The notes: a model not told the origin generated them from the sequence alone. A stretch of DNA of 64,000 nt from Competibacter_A sp037045535 (GCA_037045535.1 JBAOHI010000014.1:93996-157995), one strand, 5' to 3'; counted from the stretch's first letter, positions 9,001 to 19,674 are shown. Translations and numbers: made by a program.

Positions 9001-12000
9001 GACAGCGGTCAGGCCGCCGATGTCCACGCCCATCTCCATCGTGGTGGAACAGCTCAGCAGATTGATTTGGCCGGCCTTGAACGCCGTTTCGCGGCGGGTC
9101 AGGTTCACGCCGGCAATTTGCGCCGAGTGTTCCATGACGCGAATGTAGCGGCGATGCCGGGCCAGGCGGTCGCTGAGATCGGGCCACGCGCCCAGCGCCC
9201 GCAGTGCTCGCACCTTTGGATCGGATTCCAGCCAGGTATCCGCTTCTTCAGGATCGCAACCCAGCCAGAACGGATGTGGAACGCGGGGCATCGTCACCCG
9301 CTGGCAGCGCCCCAGCGCATCGGGTACAGGCTGCGCCGGCAGATAAGGGGTAGTCTCGCGGAACGCTGCCGGCAGCAGTCGGCGGGTCATCGGACAGAAC
9401 CAGGCTTCGCGCACTTCGGTCAGCACGGCCTGCTTGTCCAGTTCCAACTGAAACCCGTTTTCGGTCTGGGAAAGCAGTGGACGGATGCTGTCCCAGATGG
9501 CGATGAGCATTTCGTCAATCTGGCCGCGCTGTTCCGCATCGTCAATATCCAGGCGGAACACATGACCGAGCAGCCGAATCAGGCGGTTGCGTTTGGCCCA
9601 ACGGGAATTGGCTGAAGGCCAGGCACGTTGAATTTTCCGATTGACCACTGGCACACCTGGTGTCAGCAGAAAATTAGGCCAACCGGGATAACCAAGCCAA
9701 CGAGTCACATCCGGCGGCGCTTGAACGGTCGGTTTTCCGCTGCGCAGAAAGTAATCGACCGCGACTTGCAGCAACGCCCGCCATTCTTCGGGTTTGACGC
9801 CGCGCTGCTTCATCACCGCTGGCGTATCAGCCTTTTCCAAAGCTGGGTAGCACAATTGCGCCAGTCCCAGGCCCTCCAGTGAAAACTGCCGTCTGGGGCG
9901 CAGGAAGAATTCCCGCAACAAGCAGAGCTTGACCAATAAACGGTCAGATAACAGGTCGAAGGTCAGGTCCTTGAACGCCGGCAACAACCAGCGATGGAAG
10001 TCGTCCGCACCGAGTAGCTTGTTCTCAGCTTCTTCCCACGTCAGGCGGCCCAGCGGTGGCGCTTCCAGTTTCGCCATATCCTGACGTTTTTGCTCCAGTA
10101 TGCCGCTCAAAGCCGGGTTAGCGGGAGCCAGCCGCTCCAGTGCCTTGATTTCCGATTGAATCTTTTTGACTTGTGCGGAGTCGGCAGGCTGGGCGCTGGC
10201 GATCAGGGAGTGGTAAAGCAGACTTCGCACATAATCGCGTTCGCTTTCCTGCTGCAATTTGGCGGCAAAGCGGGCGGTGCCCTGGCGGCTGTCGGTGAAA
10301 GTGATCAGCCGCCGCCCATCGAGCGGCCGGGGTTCCTGTCCCTCGGTTAACGGCGGCATGGCTTCCAGCAGGGTCGGAATCGCCGTGCCCAACAGGAATG
10401 GCGCCCCGATCCGAACGGGCCGGAACAGTTGCTTCTTGCGTTCCTTTTCCCTGCATATCGGGCATTCCAGGCCGTCATCCTTGGAAGCCGGGACGCGCAG
10501 CAAATGGATGGAAATCCCGACCTTGCCTGACGGATCAAGGCGGCCATCAACTCTCAACCCCCAGTTGTGTCCTGTGGCCTGATCATATCGGGTCAAGAAG
10601 CGAGGGTGTTTTGCCGTTAGCTCGGTTGGCGTTTCGGTTTCATCCTCGCTCTCGTCATCGCTGATCGGTTCCAGTTCCTGCTGAAACTCGTCCTCATTCA
10701 GATCGTACTCACGCGGAACCAGCCAGTCGTGACCATTCTTATGCTTTTCAGTGGCGGCCAGATATTCCGCCCCGCATTCTCCACATTGCACCAGTTCAAA
10801 AACGGGATTTCCGCAATGCCGACAATGTTCCCGCCGCTCCAGAAACACTGCGCCGAACGGCCAGCCCGGTTGATCCAGCGCCATGCCCGTTCGCCCCGAA
10901 CAGCCGCTGTTGGCGCAGGCCCATAAGCCACTGACGGTGCGTTGGAACAGGTGGCCGCGCAACGGCAGAAACGGTTCGTCCTGATCGTTCACCGCCTGGG
11001 TGCAGAGGTCCAGCCATTGCAGAGTCTCGCGTCGCGCCGGGGCATCGGTACGGCCTTTCAGAATTTCGGCAAGCTGACTCAACAAGCTGGGCTTTGTGAC
11101 CAGTTGGGCGCGCACGGCGCGCATTCGCCCGTCGCTCGCCAGAGCCAGGAAACGCTCCTGTGGGGATCGCATACGCAACGTTTCCAGCGCGGGGCAAGGC
11201 CGGTTGCTGTCGAGCAATGATTCCGGCAGGGCGGGAATTTCGCGCTGGCCTTCGATGACCCGTACCCGATCTACCGACACGCCGGCCACGTCGGCCAAAA
11301 ATTCCGCCAAGTGTTGTCGGGATGCTGCGCTGGCGTCGCCGAGCGTGGCGGAGGTAGCGATAAAGCGCACATCGCCGGGGCGACAGCCAAAGGTGTGCAA
11401 AACCCGCCGCAACAACAGAGTCAATTCCGCTGCCTGGGAACCGACATAGGTATGCGCCTCGTCAATCACGATCCAGCGCAGCCGACCCTGGGATTGTTCG
11501 ATGATGGGTCGGTCTTCGTTGCGCACCAGCAGGTACTCCAGCATGGTCGCATTGGTGACCAGCAACGGTGGCGGATCGGCGCGCAAAGTCCGACGGTCGG
11601 CCACTTCACATTGCCAGTCGCTTTTGGCCTGCTCCAGTGTGTCGCCGTTGTAGAGGCAGAAACGGATGCCGCCATCGAACGGCTCCGACCAGGCGACCAG
11701 CCGATCCTTCTGGCTTTTGATCAGTGCGTTGAGTGGATAGAGAAACAACGCCCGCACGCCGGTCAGCGGCGTGTTCTGACGTTGTTCGAGTTCAGCCGCT
11801 AGATCGTTGAGGATCGGAATCAGGAAACATTCGGTTTTGCCAGAGCCGGTGCCACTGGTGACCAATACCGAACGTGGCGGCTGACCTTGAATCAGGGCTT
11901 GCCAGGCTTCCAACTGATGACGGTACGGCCGCCGCCGGGCGGGAAAACTGTAGTCCTCGTTCAGCCCCCTTTTCTGGGGCTCGCGCAAGGCCCGCACCAA

Positions 12001-12243
12001 GCCGGGATGCAACAGTTTACCTTCGAGCCAGCCCAAGGTCCGTTCCGCCGGTTGCCAGCCAAAACCAGCCTCGAACACCGGATCGGCCAGAAACGCGCCC
12101 GGGGTTCCTGCTTCCCGATCAAACAGCGCGCGCAAGTATTCCCGCAGGGCGTCGTTGCGAAACCCGCACAAACCCAGAACAGCGCGCGTCGCGCGGCGGC
12201 CCAGTTGTTCGACCAGCGTGTTGTAAAATTGCGTGCGTTCCAT
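6013..12243 (-). CDS. druE: Giant DEAH-box helicase with DUF1998 region (DruE-like)
   Basis: A 2076-aa superfamily-2 helicase. The Walker A TSGTGSGKT is at residues 129-137, DEAH at 261-264, motif III reads TSATLGD, and motif VI reads FLQRAGRAGRRGE about 1000 residues later. Cysteine clusters occur in the middle (CRHCGN, CGECGAEYLA) and in the C-terminal DUF1998 region (CLRCGRAD; CPRDCDAACQSCL). The size, the split helicase with large insert and the terminal DUF1998 match DruE, the hallmark of Druantia anti-phage systems. It starts with ATG 3 bp after the druH-like stop, with GGAAG upstream, so the two form an operon. DISARM DrmA/B also uses helicase plus DUF1998, but as separate proteins with other partners that are absent here. 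Confidence 0.85.
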   Translation of the reverse strand: MERTQFYNTLVEQLGRRATRAVLGLCGFRNDALREYLRALFDREAGTPGAFLADPVFEAGFGWQPAERTLGWLEGKLLHPGLVRALREPQKRGLNEDYSFPARRRPYRHQLEAWQALIQGQPPRSVLVTSGTGSGKTECFLIPILNDLAAELEQRQNTPLTGVRALFLYPLNALIKSQKDRLVAWSEPFDGGIRFCLYNGDTLEQAKSDWQCEVADRRTLRADPPPLLVTNATMLEYLLVRNEDRPIIEQSQGRLRWIVIDEAHTYVGSQAAELTLLLRRVLHTFGCRPGDVRFIATSATLGDASAASRQHLAEFLADVAGVSVDRVRVIEGQREIPALPESLLDSNRPCPALETLRMRSPQERFLALASDGRMRAVRAQLVTKPSLLSQLAEILKGRTDAPARRETLQWLDLCTQAVNDQDEPFLPLRGHLFQRTVSGLWACANSGCSGRTGMALDQPGWPFGAVFLERREHCRHCGNPVFELVQCGECGAEYLAATEKHKNGHDWLVPREYDLNEDEFQQELEPISDDESEDETETPTELTAKHPRFLTRYDQATGHNWGLRVDGRLDPSGKVGISIHLLRVPASKDDGLECPICREKERKKQLFRPVRIGAPFLLGTAIPTLLEAMPPLTEGQEPRPLDGRRLITFTDSRQGTARFAAKLQQESERDYVRSLLYHSLIASAQPADSAQVKKIQSEIKALERLAPANPALSGILEQKRQDMAKLEAPPLGRLTWEEAENKLLGADDFHRWLLPAFKDLTFDLLSDRLLVKLCLLREFFLRPRRQFSLEGLGLAQLCYPALEKADTPAVMKQRGVKPEEWRALLQVAVDYFLRSGKPTVQAPPDVTRWLGYPGWPNFLLTPGVPVVNRKIQRAWPSANSRWAKRNRLIRLLGHVFRLDIDDAEQRGQIDEMLIAIWDSIRPLLSQTENGFQLELDKQAVLTEVREAWFCPMTRRLLPAAFRETTPYLPAQPVPDALGRCQRVTMPRVPHPFWLGCDPEEADTWLESDPKVRALRALGAWPDLSDRLARHRRYIRVMEHSAQIAGVNLTRRETAFKAGQINLLSCSTTMEMGVDIGGLTAVAMNNVPPHPANFLQRAGRAGRRGETAALSFTLCKATPQGEAVFQNPLWPFVSRLSLPRVALQSEPIVQRHLNALALAAFLRDRTPDIRRLHTGWFFESTDAATSAPWERFTGWCEEAPSADPMAEGLAALIHRTVLAGRSAAYLLARTAQAMRRVAERWRRELDALLDQQRAVATREGNSKPEQAIAIQLQRLRGEYLLGELANLGFLPGYGFPTDVVPFVTTTIEDLKRKSSGNEREDNRSRRAGYPSRHLTIAIRDYAPGTDTVLDGRVYRSGGVTLNWQMPAEAEAEPEIQNLRWAWRCRKCGHNGTRLTLPERCPHCGAVGKLARYRYIQPAGFAVDLRDKPHNDITLPQYIPVRDPLISLEGADWMPLPNSVLGYYRTTARGSLFHYSDGLHGKGYALCLRCGRADSMLPDGRLPTTFVENVEKQKSLIHKRLRGGRLNDQEQLCPGNREASWAIQREVRLGIATHTEVFELQPRDLAGKPIDQTTAYTLAVVLRRALCMTLGIEEAEVGVVAAPSRAVKNQEAMYSLYLYDTATGGAGYVSQTAPRLPELLRQARALLECPRDCDAACQSCLLTHDTQHHREHLDRHAAIALLADDLLAALKLPEELRAFGANSQLEMEPLLLALNRQGQSLDATELRVYLGGEARDWELLAWRLRDDLTRWKQAGTCVRLVTPAATLEALNASQRDELAALTAYTGADLYRIPDSNPVAASNLPLILELGSTNRRVRWAARDSTALIPCPAWGGGEHGGPFMRVAEAQPLPSLPDTWRPLALADLRQATPGLIALSITRELDGPSADFGERAWTLFERLSPRMAERLHTATPLKSVRYTDRYLRSPLALLLLHGLLRGLACYSGGLTPTTEVRVETATLNHSGTEQPRRIFHDWRDSNDRQQVVEQWFQQSWPTFTWHEATPRALPHARELALTWSNGEHWSIRLDQGFGYWGTASGARPDFPFDHDVARQIGKLRGANIIIEPLNADYPTYWYCGQR

Positions 12244-12246
12244 GAT

Positions 12247-15200
12247 TCAGGCTTCCAGTGGTCGTTGTGCCAGACCCAGCGTTAAGGCGATAGCATAGAT
12301 GTTGTCAAACCACTCCCGGTCGAAGGCGCGTAGCAGGCGTAGCTCGTAGATCAATCGCTCGTTGGGAGTGATACCGTTCAGGCTCAGATGCGCGGCTATG
12401 AAGGGCGCGCATCGCACTGGCTGGTAAAAGGGATCAAGATGGGCATAGCGGTATTTTGGAGCGATGTCCTGTCGCCGACTCATCATTTCAAAGCTTTCGG
12501 GCCATTTTTCGCCGGATACATGCCGTCCCTGAAGTTCCTGCTCCATCAATGCAATCTGCTGTTCCAAGCATGACGGATAGCAGCGCGCCATACTCAGTTC
12601 GCTGTTTTTCAGCGGCTGTTCGGGAAATAACAACTCCTGAAGCCAGTCGCATAGCGGTCGCCAATAAGAACGACGGGCGCTGGCGCGTTCGCGGAAACTC
12701 TGGAACAGTTCAAAAACAAACTTGCTGTCTGTGCCCACCTCGGCCAGCGTAACCTGAAGCCCTCCGAAATAGGCGGTCGCCGCTTCCCGCCAATCGTTGG
12801 CCGCCAGCAAAACCCATAAGAACGGCATTTGCCGAGAGAGCGACCAAACTGACTCAAAGGTTTCATCATCGGCCTTGAATAAGGTGACCGCCAACGTGCG
12901 TGGATACGCCGGTAACCCGCGCAGCACGTCCAGCGAGCTGGGCGGGAATTCCCGCGCCAATCGCACGTAGTCGAACAACAACAGCCAGTCGGGGTGATCG
13001 GGATTTTGTCCCAGTTCCCCAAGCAGGGCGTTTAATCGCTGTTCCCGTTGATCGCGGTCGGCTTCCCGAATGGCGCCAGCTAGTGAGAGATCAGCGCCTT
13101 CGGCGGGCAGTCCCTCTTTCGTGGTGGCAACCCACAGCAAGGGTCGAAACCTTGCCCAGTCGCCATCGTACCCCACAATCCACCAGGGCCCGGCTTCCAG
13201 ATCGGCGGGAATGTCCCAGCAGGCGGTTTGGCTGGGGCTGGCATGTAAAACCACCGGCGGCTCCGCTGGCGCCCACAGCCGGATCATTTCCAGGCGGACG
13301 CGCGTTTCCCAGGCTGGGCCGAGGCGGGCCAGAACGGATTCGGGAATGCGCGCCTGTCCCACCGCCTTCTCTGGTTCGAACAGGGCATCGAAGCGAGTGA
13401 CCCGAATCAGGGCCAGGCGCTGGTTCTGCGTGGTCTCGATCACCAGCCGTACCTGGGCTTCCAGATCGTGGCTGCTGGCCAGCAGCGAGGCAATCCGATC
13501 CTGCCAGGGAAACAAGGCCATTTCCAGCCGGCCCCGGTCGAGTGGGGGCAGGCGATCATGGAAACATTGGCGAAAGCGTGGCCCAGGCTCGTTTTCATGC
13601 GCGATCAGTTCGCCCTCCAGCCAGAAGCGCTGACCACCTGTCGGGTCCTGCACCACGAGATGCAGTCCGCCCAGCCGATCCAGAGGAATCCAGCCATTAT
13701 TGGGCAGTGGTCGCCCGGCCTGCTGGAAAAATGCGCCGCGCTGGGGATAGGGCAAATCCAGCGTGATCGGTTCCGAACCTGACCAATGCAATAGCAGGCT
13801 GAGCGGCGACGGTAGAGCGCCCGGTGTGGACGGACAGACCAGCCGAGCCTGCTCGGTCGTGGCGTCCAGGGAAACGCCTGCGGGGCTGTCCGGACCGATT
13901 TGGACGCGCGCCTCGGCCAGTCCACTCAAGCGCACGACCCCAGCCTGATTGCCAGTCCCGATATCGGCCTCGATGTGGAAATCGTGGGGCGCCACATCGA
14001 TCTGCCGCCGGCAGCGCTCCGCACCACTGGCGTCGATCAGCCGTACCCAGACCCGACCCCGCGCCGCCTCGTGGATTTCCCGCCAGGGTGAACTGTCGCC
14101 GACCGGCCGCCACTGAATACGCCCCACCGACGATTGTCGCCGAGCTTCCCGATCCAGCGTCTGAATGCGCGGAAGGCCGCGATACAACGGACGTTGTTGA
14201 AGGGATTGCGGAACGAGATCGCCGCTGACGAGGAAACTTTCCTCGGATTCCGATTCCGCGCGACAGGTAATGCGATAGCGATCTTGCTGCGCCGTGAGGA
14301 AATCCACTTCACCGCTGATCTGATACACCATGCGGCCGAGTTCGGCGACGATTCCAACGCATTCATAAGCGCCATTCACCACCCGTGGGGCAAGTTCTGG
14401 CGTCACCGCCACCCAGACCGATTCCGCGCGGGTCCGGGCTGAGCCTTCGGTTAGCCATTCCCGCTCTCCCGTTGCACCCCGTCCGACAAATACCCATGGG
14501 GAAGCGCCCCATGATTCGCTGCCGCGCACCGATAATGGATGATCCCGTTGACCGTCATGCAGACTCAGCCGGTACGGTTGCTCGACTGCCATGCCGGCGA
14601 GCACTAATCCGCCGCGCCGCAGCCATTCCCGGCGATAGCGCGCGGACGGCCCCGTGCCCTCGGCCAGCGTCAACCACGCAGCGGCTTCCATCCCGGCGGG
14701 CGTATGCAACAAGAGTCGCCAACGCGGATGATTCCTGTCGGATGCGCCGATCCATTCCACGATCTGTTGAGCGGTCGGCTGTTCGGGTAATTCCAAACGC
14801 TTCTCCACGATCCACCCGCCGTTACCGGCTTCGCGCAACCATCCCCGCCAGCGCAGTTGCGCCGTCGCTTCACGAGCCAGTTCCCCGGAACGGCGCACCA
14901 GACCAGTCAACAGGGTTTCCGCTACCCCGTCATCCAACCGTAACGGCAAATCCCGCCGCCAGTCCGATCCCTGCTGATCGAGCGCCGCAATCGGGTCCGT
15001 CGCTTCGCCGACGCACGCTTGCAACTCGCCGATTTTGGCAATCAGTTTGGTGGTCAGGTAAAACACCGGCTCTTGGCGTAGACTGCGAGGTAAGCGGTGG
15101 GCCTGTTGCCGGGCGATGATTTTGGCATGCTGCTCGCCGCCCTGGCCGGACCGGTAATAGCCTTCCAGGACGGTACGGAAAAACTGCGTAAGGTGAGCGT

Positions 15201-15618
15201 TTTCCTGTTGCAACAACCGCAGAGGTAATCCACCCTCACAAGCAATCGTCATCAAAAAAAGACGGCTACCGCTGGCACTGCGCAGCAAGGGGCGTCGCCA
15301 CCATTTCAAACCTTTTTCTACCCACTCCGTAATTCGCTGATGGGAAGGGATGTCCATGTTGAGTGGCCTGAAGATGGTCTCCCAAGCCCAGGGGCCTTCG
15401 GTATGTTCCCGGCGGAAGGTTTCAGCGGCATACAGACAGAAGATCGGAGCAAAGCGGGGGGCCAACCTGCCCTGTGCATCCAAGAGGATGATTTGATGGA
15501 AATGGTCCCGTAAATCCATGTAGGTGGTGTCGCTCATTTTGTACGCATACAGCAGACGACCATCTGGCACCGTCTGGCGGGGGGTATGGATGAAGAGAAA
15601 TTTTGTAAGCCAGTTCAT
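12247..15618 (-). CDS. druH: DruH-like partner of the giant helicase (Druantia type III)
   Basis: An 1123-aa protein with no enzymatic motif I can identify. The N-terminus contains TVPDGRLLYAYKMSD, of a kind seen in proteins named STY4851/ECs_5259 family, which from memory accompany large helicases. The protein is mostly soluble, rich in Trp and Arg, with no membrane segment. The frame extends 14 codons further to a TTG, but the ATG at 15618 is preferred; no strong ribosome-binding site is visible. Gene order DruH then DruE, with nothing else, is the type III Druantia layout. The role of DruH is unknown, so the name rests mainly on size and context. Confidence 0.72.
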   Translation of the reverse strand: MNWLTKFLFIHTPRQTVPDGRLLYAYKMSDTTYMDLRDHFHQIILLDAQGRLAPRFAPIFCLYAAETFRREHTEGPWAWETIFRPLNMDIPSHQRITEWVEKGLKWWRRPLLRSASGSRLFLMTIACEGGLPLRLLQQENAHLTQFFRTVLEGYYRSGQGGEQHAKIIARQQAHRLPRSLRQEPVFYLTTKLIAKIGELQACVGEATDPIAALDQQGSDWRRDLPLRLDDGVAETLLTGLVRRSGELAREATAQLRWRGWLREAGNGGWIVEKRLELPEQPTAQQIVEWIGASDRNHPRWRLLLHTPAGMEAAAWLTLAEGTGPSARYRREWLRRGGLVLAGMAVEQPYRLSLHDGQRDHPLSVRGSESWGASPWVFVGRGATGEREWLTEGSARTRAESVWVAVTPELAPRVVNGAYECVGIVAELGRMVYQISGEVDFLTAQQDRYRITCRAESESEESFLVSGDLVPQSLQQRPLYRGLPRIQTLDREARRQSSVGRIQWRPVGDSSPWREIHEAARGRVWVRLIDASGAERCRRQIDVAPHDFHIEADIGTGNQAGVVRLSGLAEARVQIGPDSPAGVSLDATTEQARLVCPSTPGALPSPLSLLLHWSGSEPITLDLPYPQRGAFFQQAGRPLPNNGWIPLDRLGGLHLVVQDPTGGQRFWLEGELIAHENEPGPRFRQCFHDRLPPLDRGRLEMALFPWQDRIASLLASSHDLEAQVRLVIETTQNQRLALIRVTRFDALFEPEKAVGQARIPESVLARLGPAWETRVRLEMIRLWAPAEPPVVLHASPSQTACWDIPADLEAGPWWIVGYDGDWARFRPLLWVATTKEGLPAEGADLSLAGAIREADRDQREQRLNALLGELGQNPDHPDWLLLFDYVRLAREFPPSSLDVLRGLPAYPRTLAVTLFKADDETFESVWSLSRQMPFLWVLLAANDWREAATAYFGGLQVTLAEVGTDSKFVFELFQSFRERASARRSYWRPLCDWLQELLFPEQPLKNSELSMARCYPSCLEQQIALMEQELQGRHVSGEKWPESFEMMSRRQDIAPKYRYAHLDPFYQPVRCAPFIAAHLSLNGITPNERLIYELRLLRAFDREWFDNIYAIALTLGLAQRPLEA

Positions 15619-15690
15619 GACATTGAGTTGTGACTGCCAAACACAAACAAAATATATCAATTGTGATACGATATGTACAATATAAGAAAT

Positions 15691-15714
15691 AAATGTTACT
15701 ATATAATAACATTT
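15691..15714. promoter_or_regulatory. Inverted repeat in the AT-rich region upstream of druH
   Basis: AAATGTTA (15691-15698) and TAACATTT (15707-15714) are perfect 8-bp inverted arms around CTATATAA. They lie about 75-95 bp upstream of the druH start, in an AT-rich stretch (15655-15715) that contrasts with the GC-rich surroundings. A regulator operator overlapping a -10-like element is plausible. The rest of 15715-15862 shows nothing clear except CAAATC-GG-GATTTG at about 15792-15805. Confidence 0.4.
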
Positions 15715-15862
15715 CCTGCTAGGTATTGATCTTTCGCTAGAGCGGATTTAGCCTCTTCTTCAATTGGTTATCGCAGAAAAACGACCTCCCACAAATCGGG
15801 ATTTGGTATTAAGTTCTCCCGGTCGATCTCGGTACGAAGCTTTGAAGTGATCGACGACGTGC

Positions 15863-16570
15863 TCACCCGCCCAGATACGCTTTCCTAACTTCGTCGTTGG
15901 CCAGCAGATTGGCGCCGGTATCGGCCAGCACGATGCGGCCGTTTTCCAGCACGTAGCCCCGGTCAGCGAGTTGCAAGGCGCGGTGGGCGTTTTGTTCGAC
16001 CAGGAAGATCGTGACGCCCTCTTCGCGGATTTCCTTCAAGATCTGAAAAATCTGGGCGATGATGATCGGTGCCAGCCCCAGCGACGGTTCGTCCAGCAAC
16101 AGCAGGTTGGGCCGGCCCATCAAGGCTCGACCGATGGCGAGCATTTGCTGCTCGCCGCCGGATAGGGTGCCGCCGCGCTGTCCGCGCCGTTCCTTGAGGC
16201 GCGGAAACAGGGTGAACACCCGCTCCAGATCGGTTTCCAGTCGCGCCTTGTCGGCGAAAAAACCGCCCATTTGCAGATTTTCCTGCACGGTCAAGCCGGG
16301 GAAAATGCGCCGTCCCTCCGGCACCAGCGCTAACCCGCATTGCATGATGACATGGGTCGGCTTGTGGGTGATGTCCTGTCCCTCGAACAGGATGGCGCCT
16401 TTGCTGGCGTGCGGCGAGCCGCAGATCGTCATCAATAAGGTGCTCTTGCCGGCGCCGTTGGCCCCGATCAGGGTGACGATCTCACCGGGATGCACGTCCA
16501 GCGACACACCTTTAAGCGCTTCAATTTGACCGTAGAAAGTATGGACGTTCTCCAGCTTCAGCATCATCAC
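15863..16570 (-). CDS. livF: Branched-chain amino-acid ABC transporter ATPase LivF
   Basis: A 235-aa ABC ATPase. Walker A is GANGAGKSTLL, signature LSGGEQQ, Walker B LLLLDEPSLGLAP, and the C-terminus LENGRIVLADTGANLL...VRKAYLGG is typical of LivF. It is the last gene of livK-H-M-G-F and overlaps livG by 4 bp (ATGA). It powers import of leucine, isoleucine, valine or related amides together with LivG. Confidence 0.93.
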   Translation of the reverse strand: MMMLKLENVHTFYGQIEALKGVSLDVHPGEIVTLIGANGAGKSTLLMTICGSPHASKGAILFEGQDITHKPTHVIMQCGLALVPEGRRIFPGLTVQENLQMGGFFADKARLETDLERVFTLFPRLKERRGQRGGTLSGGEQQMLAIGRALMGRPNLLLLDEPSLGLAPIIIAQIFQILKEIREEGVTIFLVEQNAHRALQLADRGYVLENGRIVLADTGANLLANDEVRKAYLGG

Positions 16571-17373
16571 TCCTCTCCCAGATAAGCCTTGATGACGCGC
16601 GGATCGCTGCGGATGGCAGCGGGGTCGCCGGTGGCGATGGGTCGGCCATACTCCATGACCAAAATCTCGTCGGAGATGCCCATCACCAAGCTCATGTCGT
16701 GCTCGATCAGCAACACTGCCACGTCGTGCGCGGCGCGCAGTTCGTTGATGAGCCGGTCCAGGTCGCGGGTTTCCTGCGGGTTGAGACCAGCCGCCGGCTC
16801 GTCCAGCATCAGCAGTTTGGGATGGGTGATCATGCAGCGGGCGATTTCCAGCCGTCGTTGCTGACCGTAGGCGAGATTGCCGGCTTCGCGATTGGCCACG
16901 GGCAGCAAGCCAACCTTTTCCAGCCAGAACGCGGCCCGCTCCAGCGCCTCGGCTTCGGCGCGGCGATATCGCGGCGTTTTGAACAAACCGGGCAGCAATC
17001 GCGTTTCCAACTGGACGTGTTGCGAAACCAGCAGGTTCTCGACGGCGGTCATGGTTTTGAAGAGCCGCACGTTCTGGAACGTGCGCACCAACCCGAGCCG
17101 GGCGATGCGATGGCTGGGTAAATGATCGATCGCTTGGCCATCCAGCGCCACGGTACCGGTGGTGGGTCGATAGAAACCGCCAACGCAGTTGAACACCGTG
17201 GTTTTGCCGGCGCCGTTGGGACCGATGATGGCAAATATTTGGCCACGACAGACATCGAAATGGACGTTGTCCACCGCCAGCAGGCCGCCGAAGCGCATGC
17301 TCAAGTTACGCACTTCCAGCAAGGACCGACTGGCCGATTCAGTGACAAGCGCCTGGTTCGGTTCGAGGCTCAT
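16567..17373 (-). CDS. livG: Branched-chain amino-acid ABC transporter ATPase LivG
   Basis: A 268-aa ABC ATPase. Walker A is GPNGAGKTTVFN, the signature-region variant LAYGQQRRLEIAR and Walker B LLMLDEPAAGLNP are the LivG forms, and the protein ends IRSDPRVIKAYLGEE. It overlaps livM and livF by 4 bp at either end, a tightly coupled operon. Confidence 0.93.
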   Translation of the reverse strand: MSLEPNQALVTESASRSLLEVRNLSMRFGGLLAVDNVHFDVCRGQIFAIIGPNGAGKTTVFNCVGGFYRPTTGTVALDGQAIDHLPSHRIARLGLVRTFQNVRLFKTMTAVENLLVSQHVQLETRLLPGLFKTPRYRRAEAEALERAAFWLEKVGLLPVANREAGNLAYGQQRRLEIARCMITHPKLLMLDEPAAGLNPQETRDLDRLINELRAAHDVAVLLIEHDMSLVMGISDEILVMEYGRPIATGDPAAIRSDPRVIKAYLGEE

Positions 17374-18646
17374 CGCGAAGCCTCCGAACGTTCTGGCATT
17401 TCCAGCCGGGGTCGCGCGGCGGGCACCAAACCCTGCGGCCGCCAGATCATCATCAACACCATGACCAATCCAAATGCCAGCATCCGGTACTCGTTGAATT
17501 CGCGCGCTAGTTCCGGCAGGGCAGTGATAGCGATGGCCGCCAGCACCACCCCGATTTGCGAACCCATCCCCCCCAGCACGACGATGGCCAGCACCATGGC
17601 CGATTCGATGAAGGTGAACGATTCGGGGTTAATGTAGCCCTGGCGAGCGGCGAAGAAGGCGCCGGCGAAACCGGCGAAGGCGGCACTCAGCGTCAGCGCC
17701 GACAGTTTGATGACGGTCGGACTCAAACCCAGCGAACGACAGGCGATCTCGTCCTCGCGCAACGCTTCCCAAGCCCGGCCCAGCGGCATTCGCAGCAGGC
17801 GGTCGATGATGAACAGGGTCGCCAGCACCAGCATCAAGCCGAGCAGATACAGGAAGATCACCGTGTAATCGCCGCTGTAATCGAGGCCGAAGAATTCGTA
17901 AAACGTGGTGCCGCCCTCGCTGGCCCGACGACTGAATTCCAGCCCGAACAGGGTGGGGCGCGGGATATTGCCGATGCCGTCCGGGCCGCCGGTGATGGAA
18001 TTGAGATTGTTCAGCAGCAACCGGGTGATCTCGCCGAAACCCAGCGTCACGATGGCTAGATAGTCGCCCCGCAGCCGCAGTACCGGCAGGCCGAGCAGGA
18101 AGCCGGTCAGTGCTGCCAACGCCCCGGCGATGGGCAAGCACAGCCAGAACGACAGGCCATATTGCTGGGCCAGGTAAGCGTAGGCGTAAGCACCGACCGC
18201 GTAGAACGCGGCGTAGCCGAGCACCAGCAGACCGGCGAAGCCGACCACGATGTTCAAGCCCAAGCCCAGCATGACGTAAATCAGCGCCAGCGTCGCCACA
18301 TCCACCGCGCCGCGCGAGGCAGTGAACGGCCAGATGACGGCGGCGGCCAGCAACAGCAACCACAGCGCCAGCCGATAGCGTGGTTGTTGCGTGGCGCGAT
18401 TCCAGATGTCAGCGAGGGAGTTTTGGCGCCAGGAATTCGGAATCTGGAGCTTGGCCCATGCCTGTTGCAGCGGTTGGCGAAACAGCCGTAGCAGGAAGAC
18501 CACCACGACCGCGACGATCACCGGCATCGGTGTGCGGTGCAACGAAACGTTGATCCCGTCCACATGGATGCGCAAACCGAAAATGGGGATGAGCAACACG
18601 GCGGTCAACACCGCCGCTAGCAGGGCATCGGAGAACGTGCGACGCA

Positions 18647-18647
<1 letters not shown>
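17370..18647 (-). CDS. livM: Branched-chain amino-acid ABC permease LivM
   Basis: A 425-aa inner-membrane permease. It starts at the ATG at 18647, sharing one base with the livH stop (TAATG). The first ~110 residues add extra membrane segments before the conserved LivM core (GLNIVVGFAGLLVLGYAAFY, LPVLRLRGDYLAIVTLGFGE, ITGGPDGI, ALREDEIACRSLGL). The frame is continuous with part of livH only because of the livH frameshift; the 735-aa open frame is not one protein. Confidence 0.92.
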
Positions 18648-19577
<930 letters not shown>

Positions 19578-19633
19578 GACCGCCGCGCTGAAGTGGTAAA
19601 AGGCGAAGCGCGAGTAAGGCGCTATGAAAAGCG

Positions 19634-19661
19634 AAGGGCGGGGTTTTTAGTCCTCGCCCTT
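19634..19661 (-). terminator. Hairpin between livK-type gene and livH
   Basis: A 10-bp stem (19634-19643 with 19652-19661, one G-T pair) and an 8-nt loop in the 97-bp gap after the substrate-binding gene. On the minus strand the stem is followed by CGCTTTTC. It may attenuate transcription so that the binding protein is made in excess over the permease. Confidence 0.6.
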
Positions 19662-19674
19662 GGCGGTCGTCAGT

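Noticed and set aside
6013..15618. DISARM system
   Set aside because: DISARM encodes helicase and DUF1998 proteins separately with a PLD protein and methylase; here one giant protein carries both and only one partner is present.
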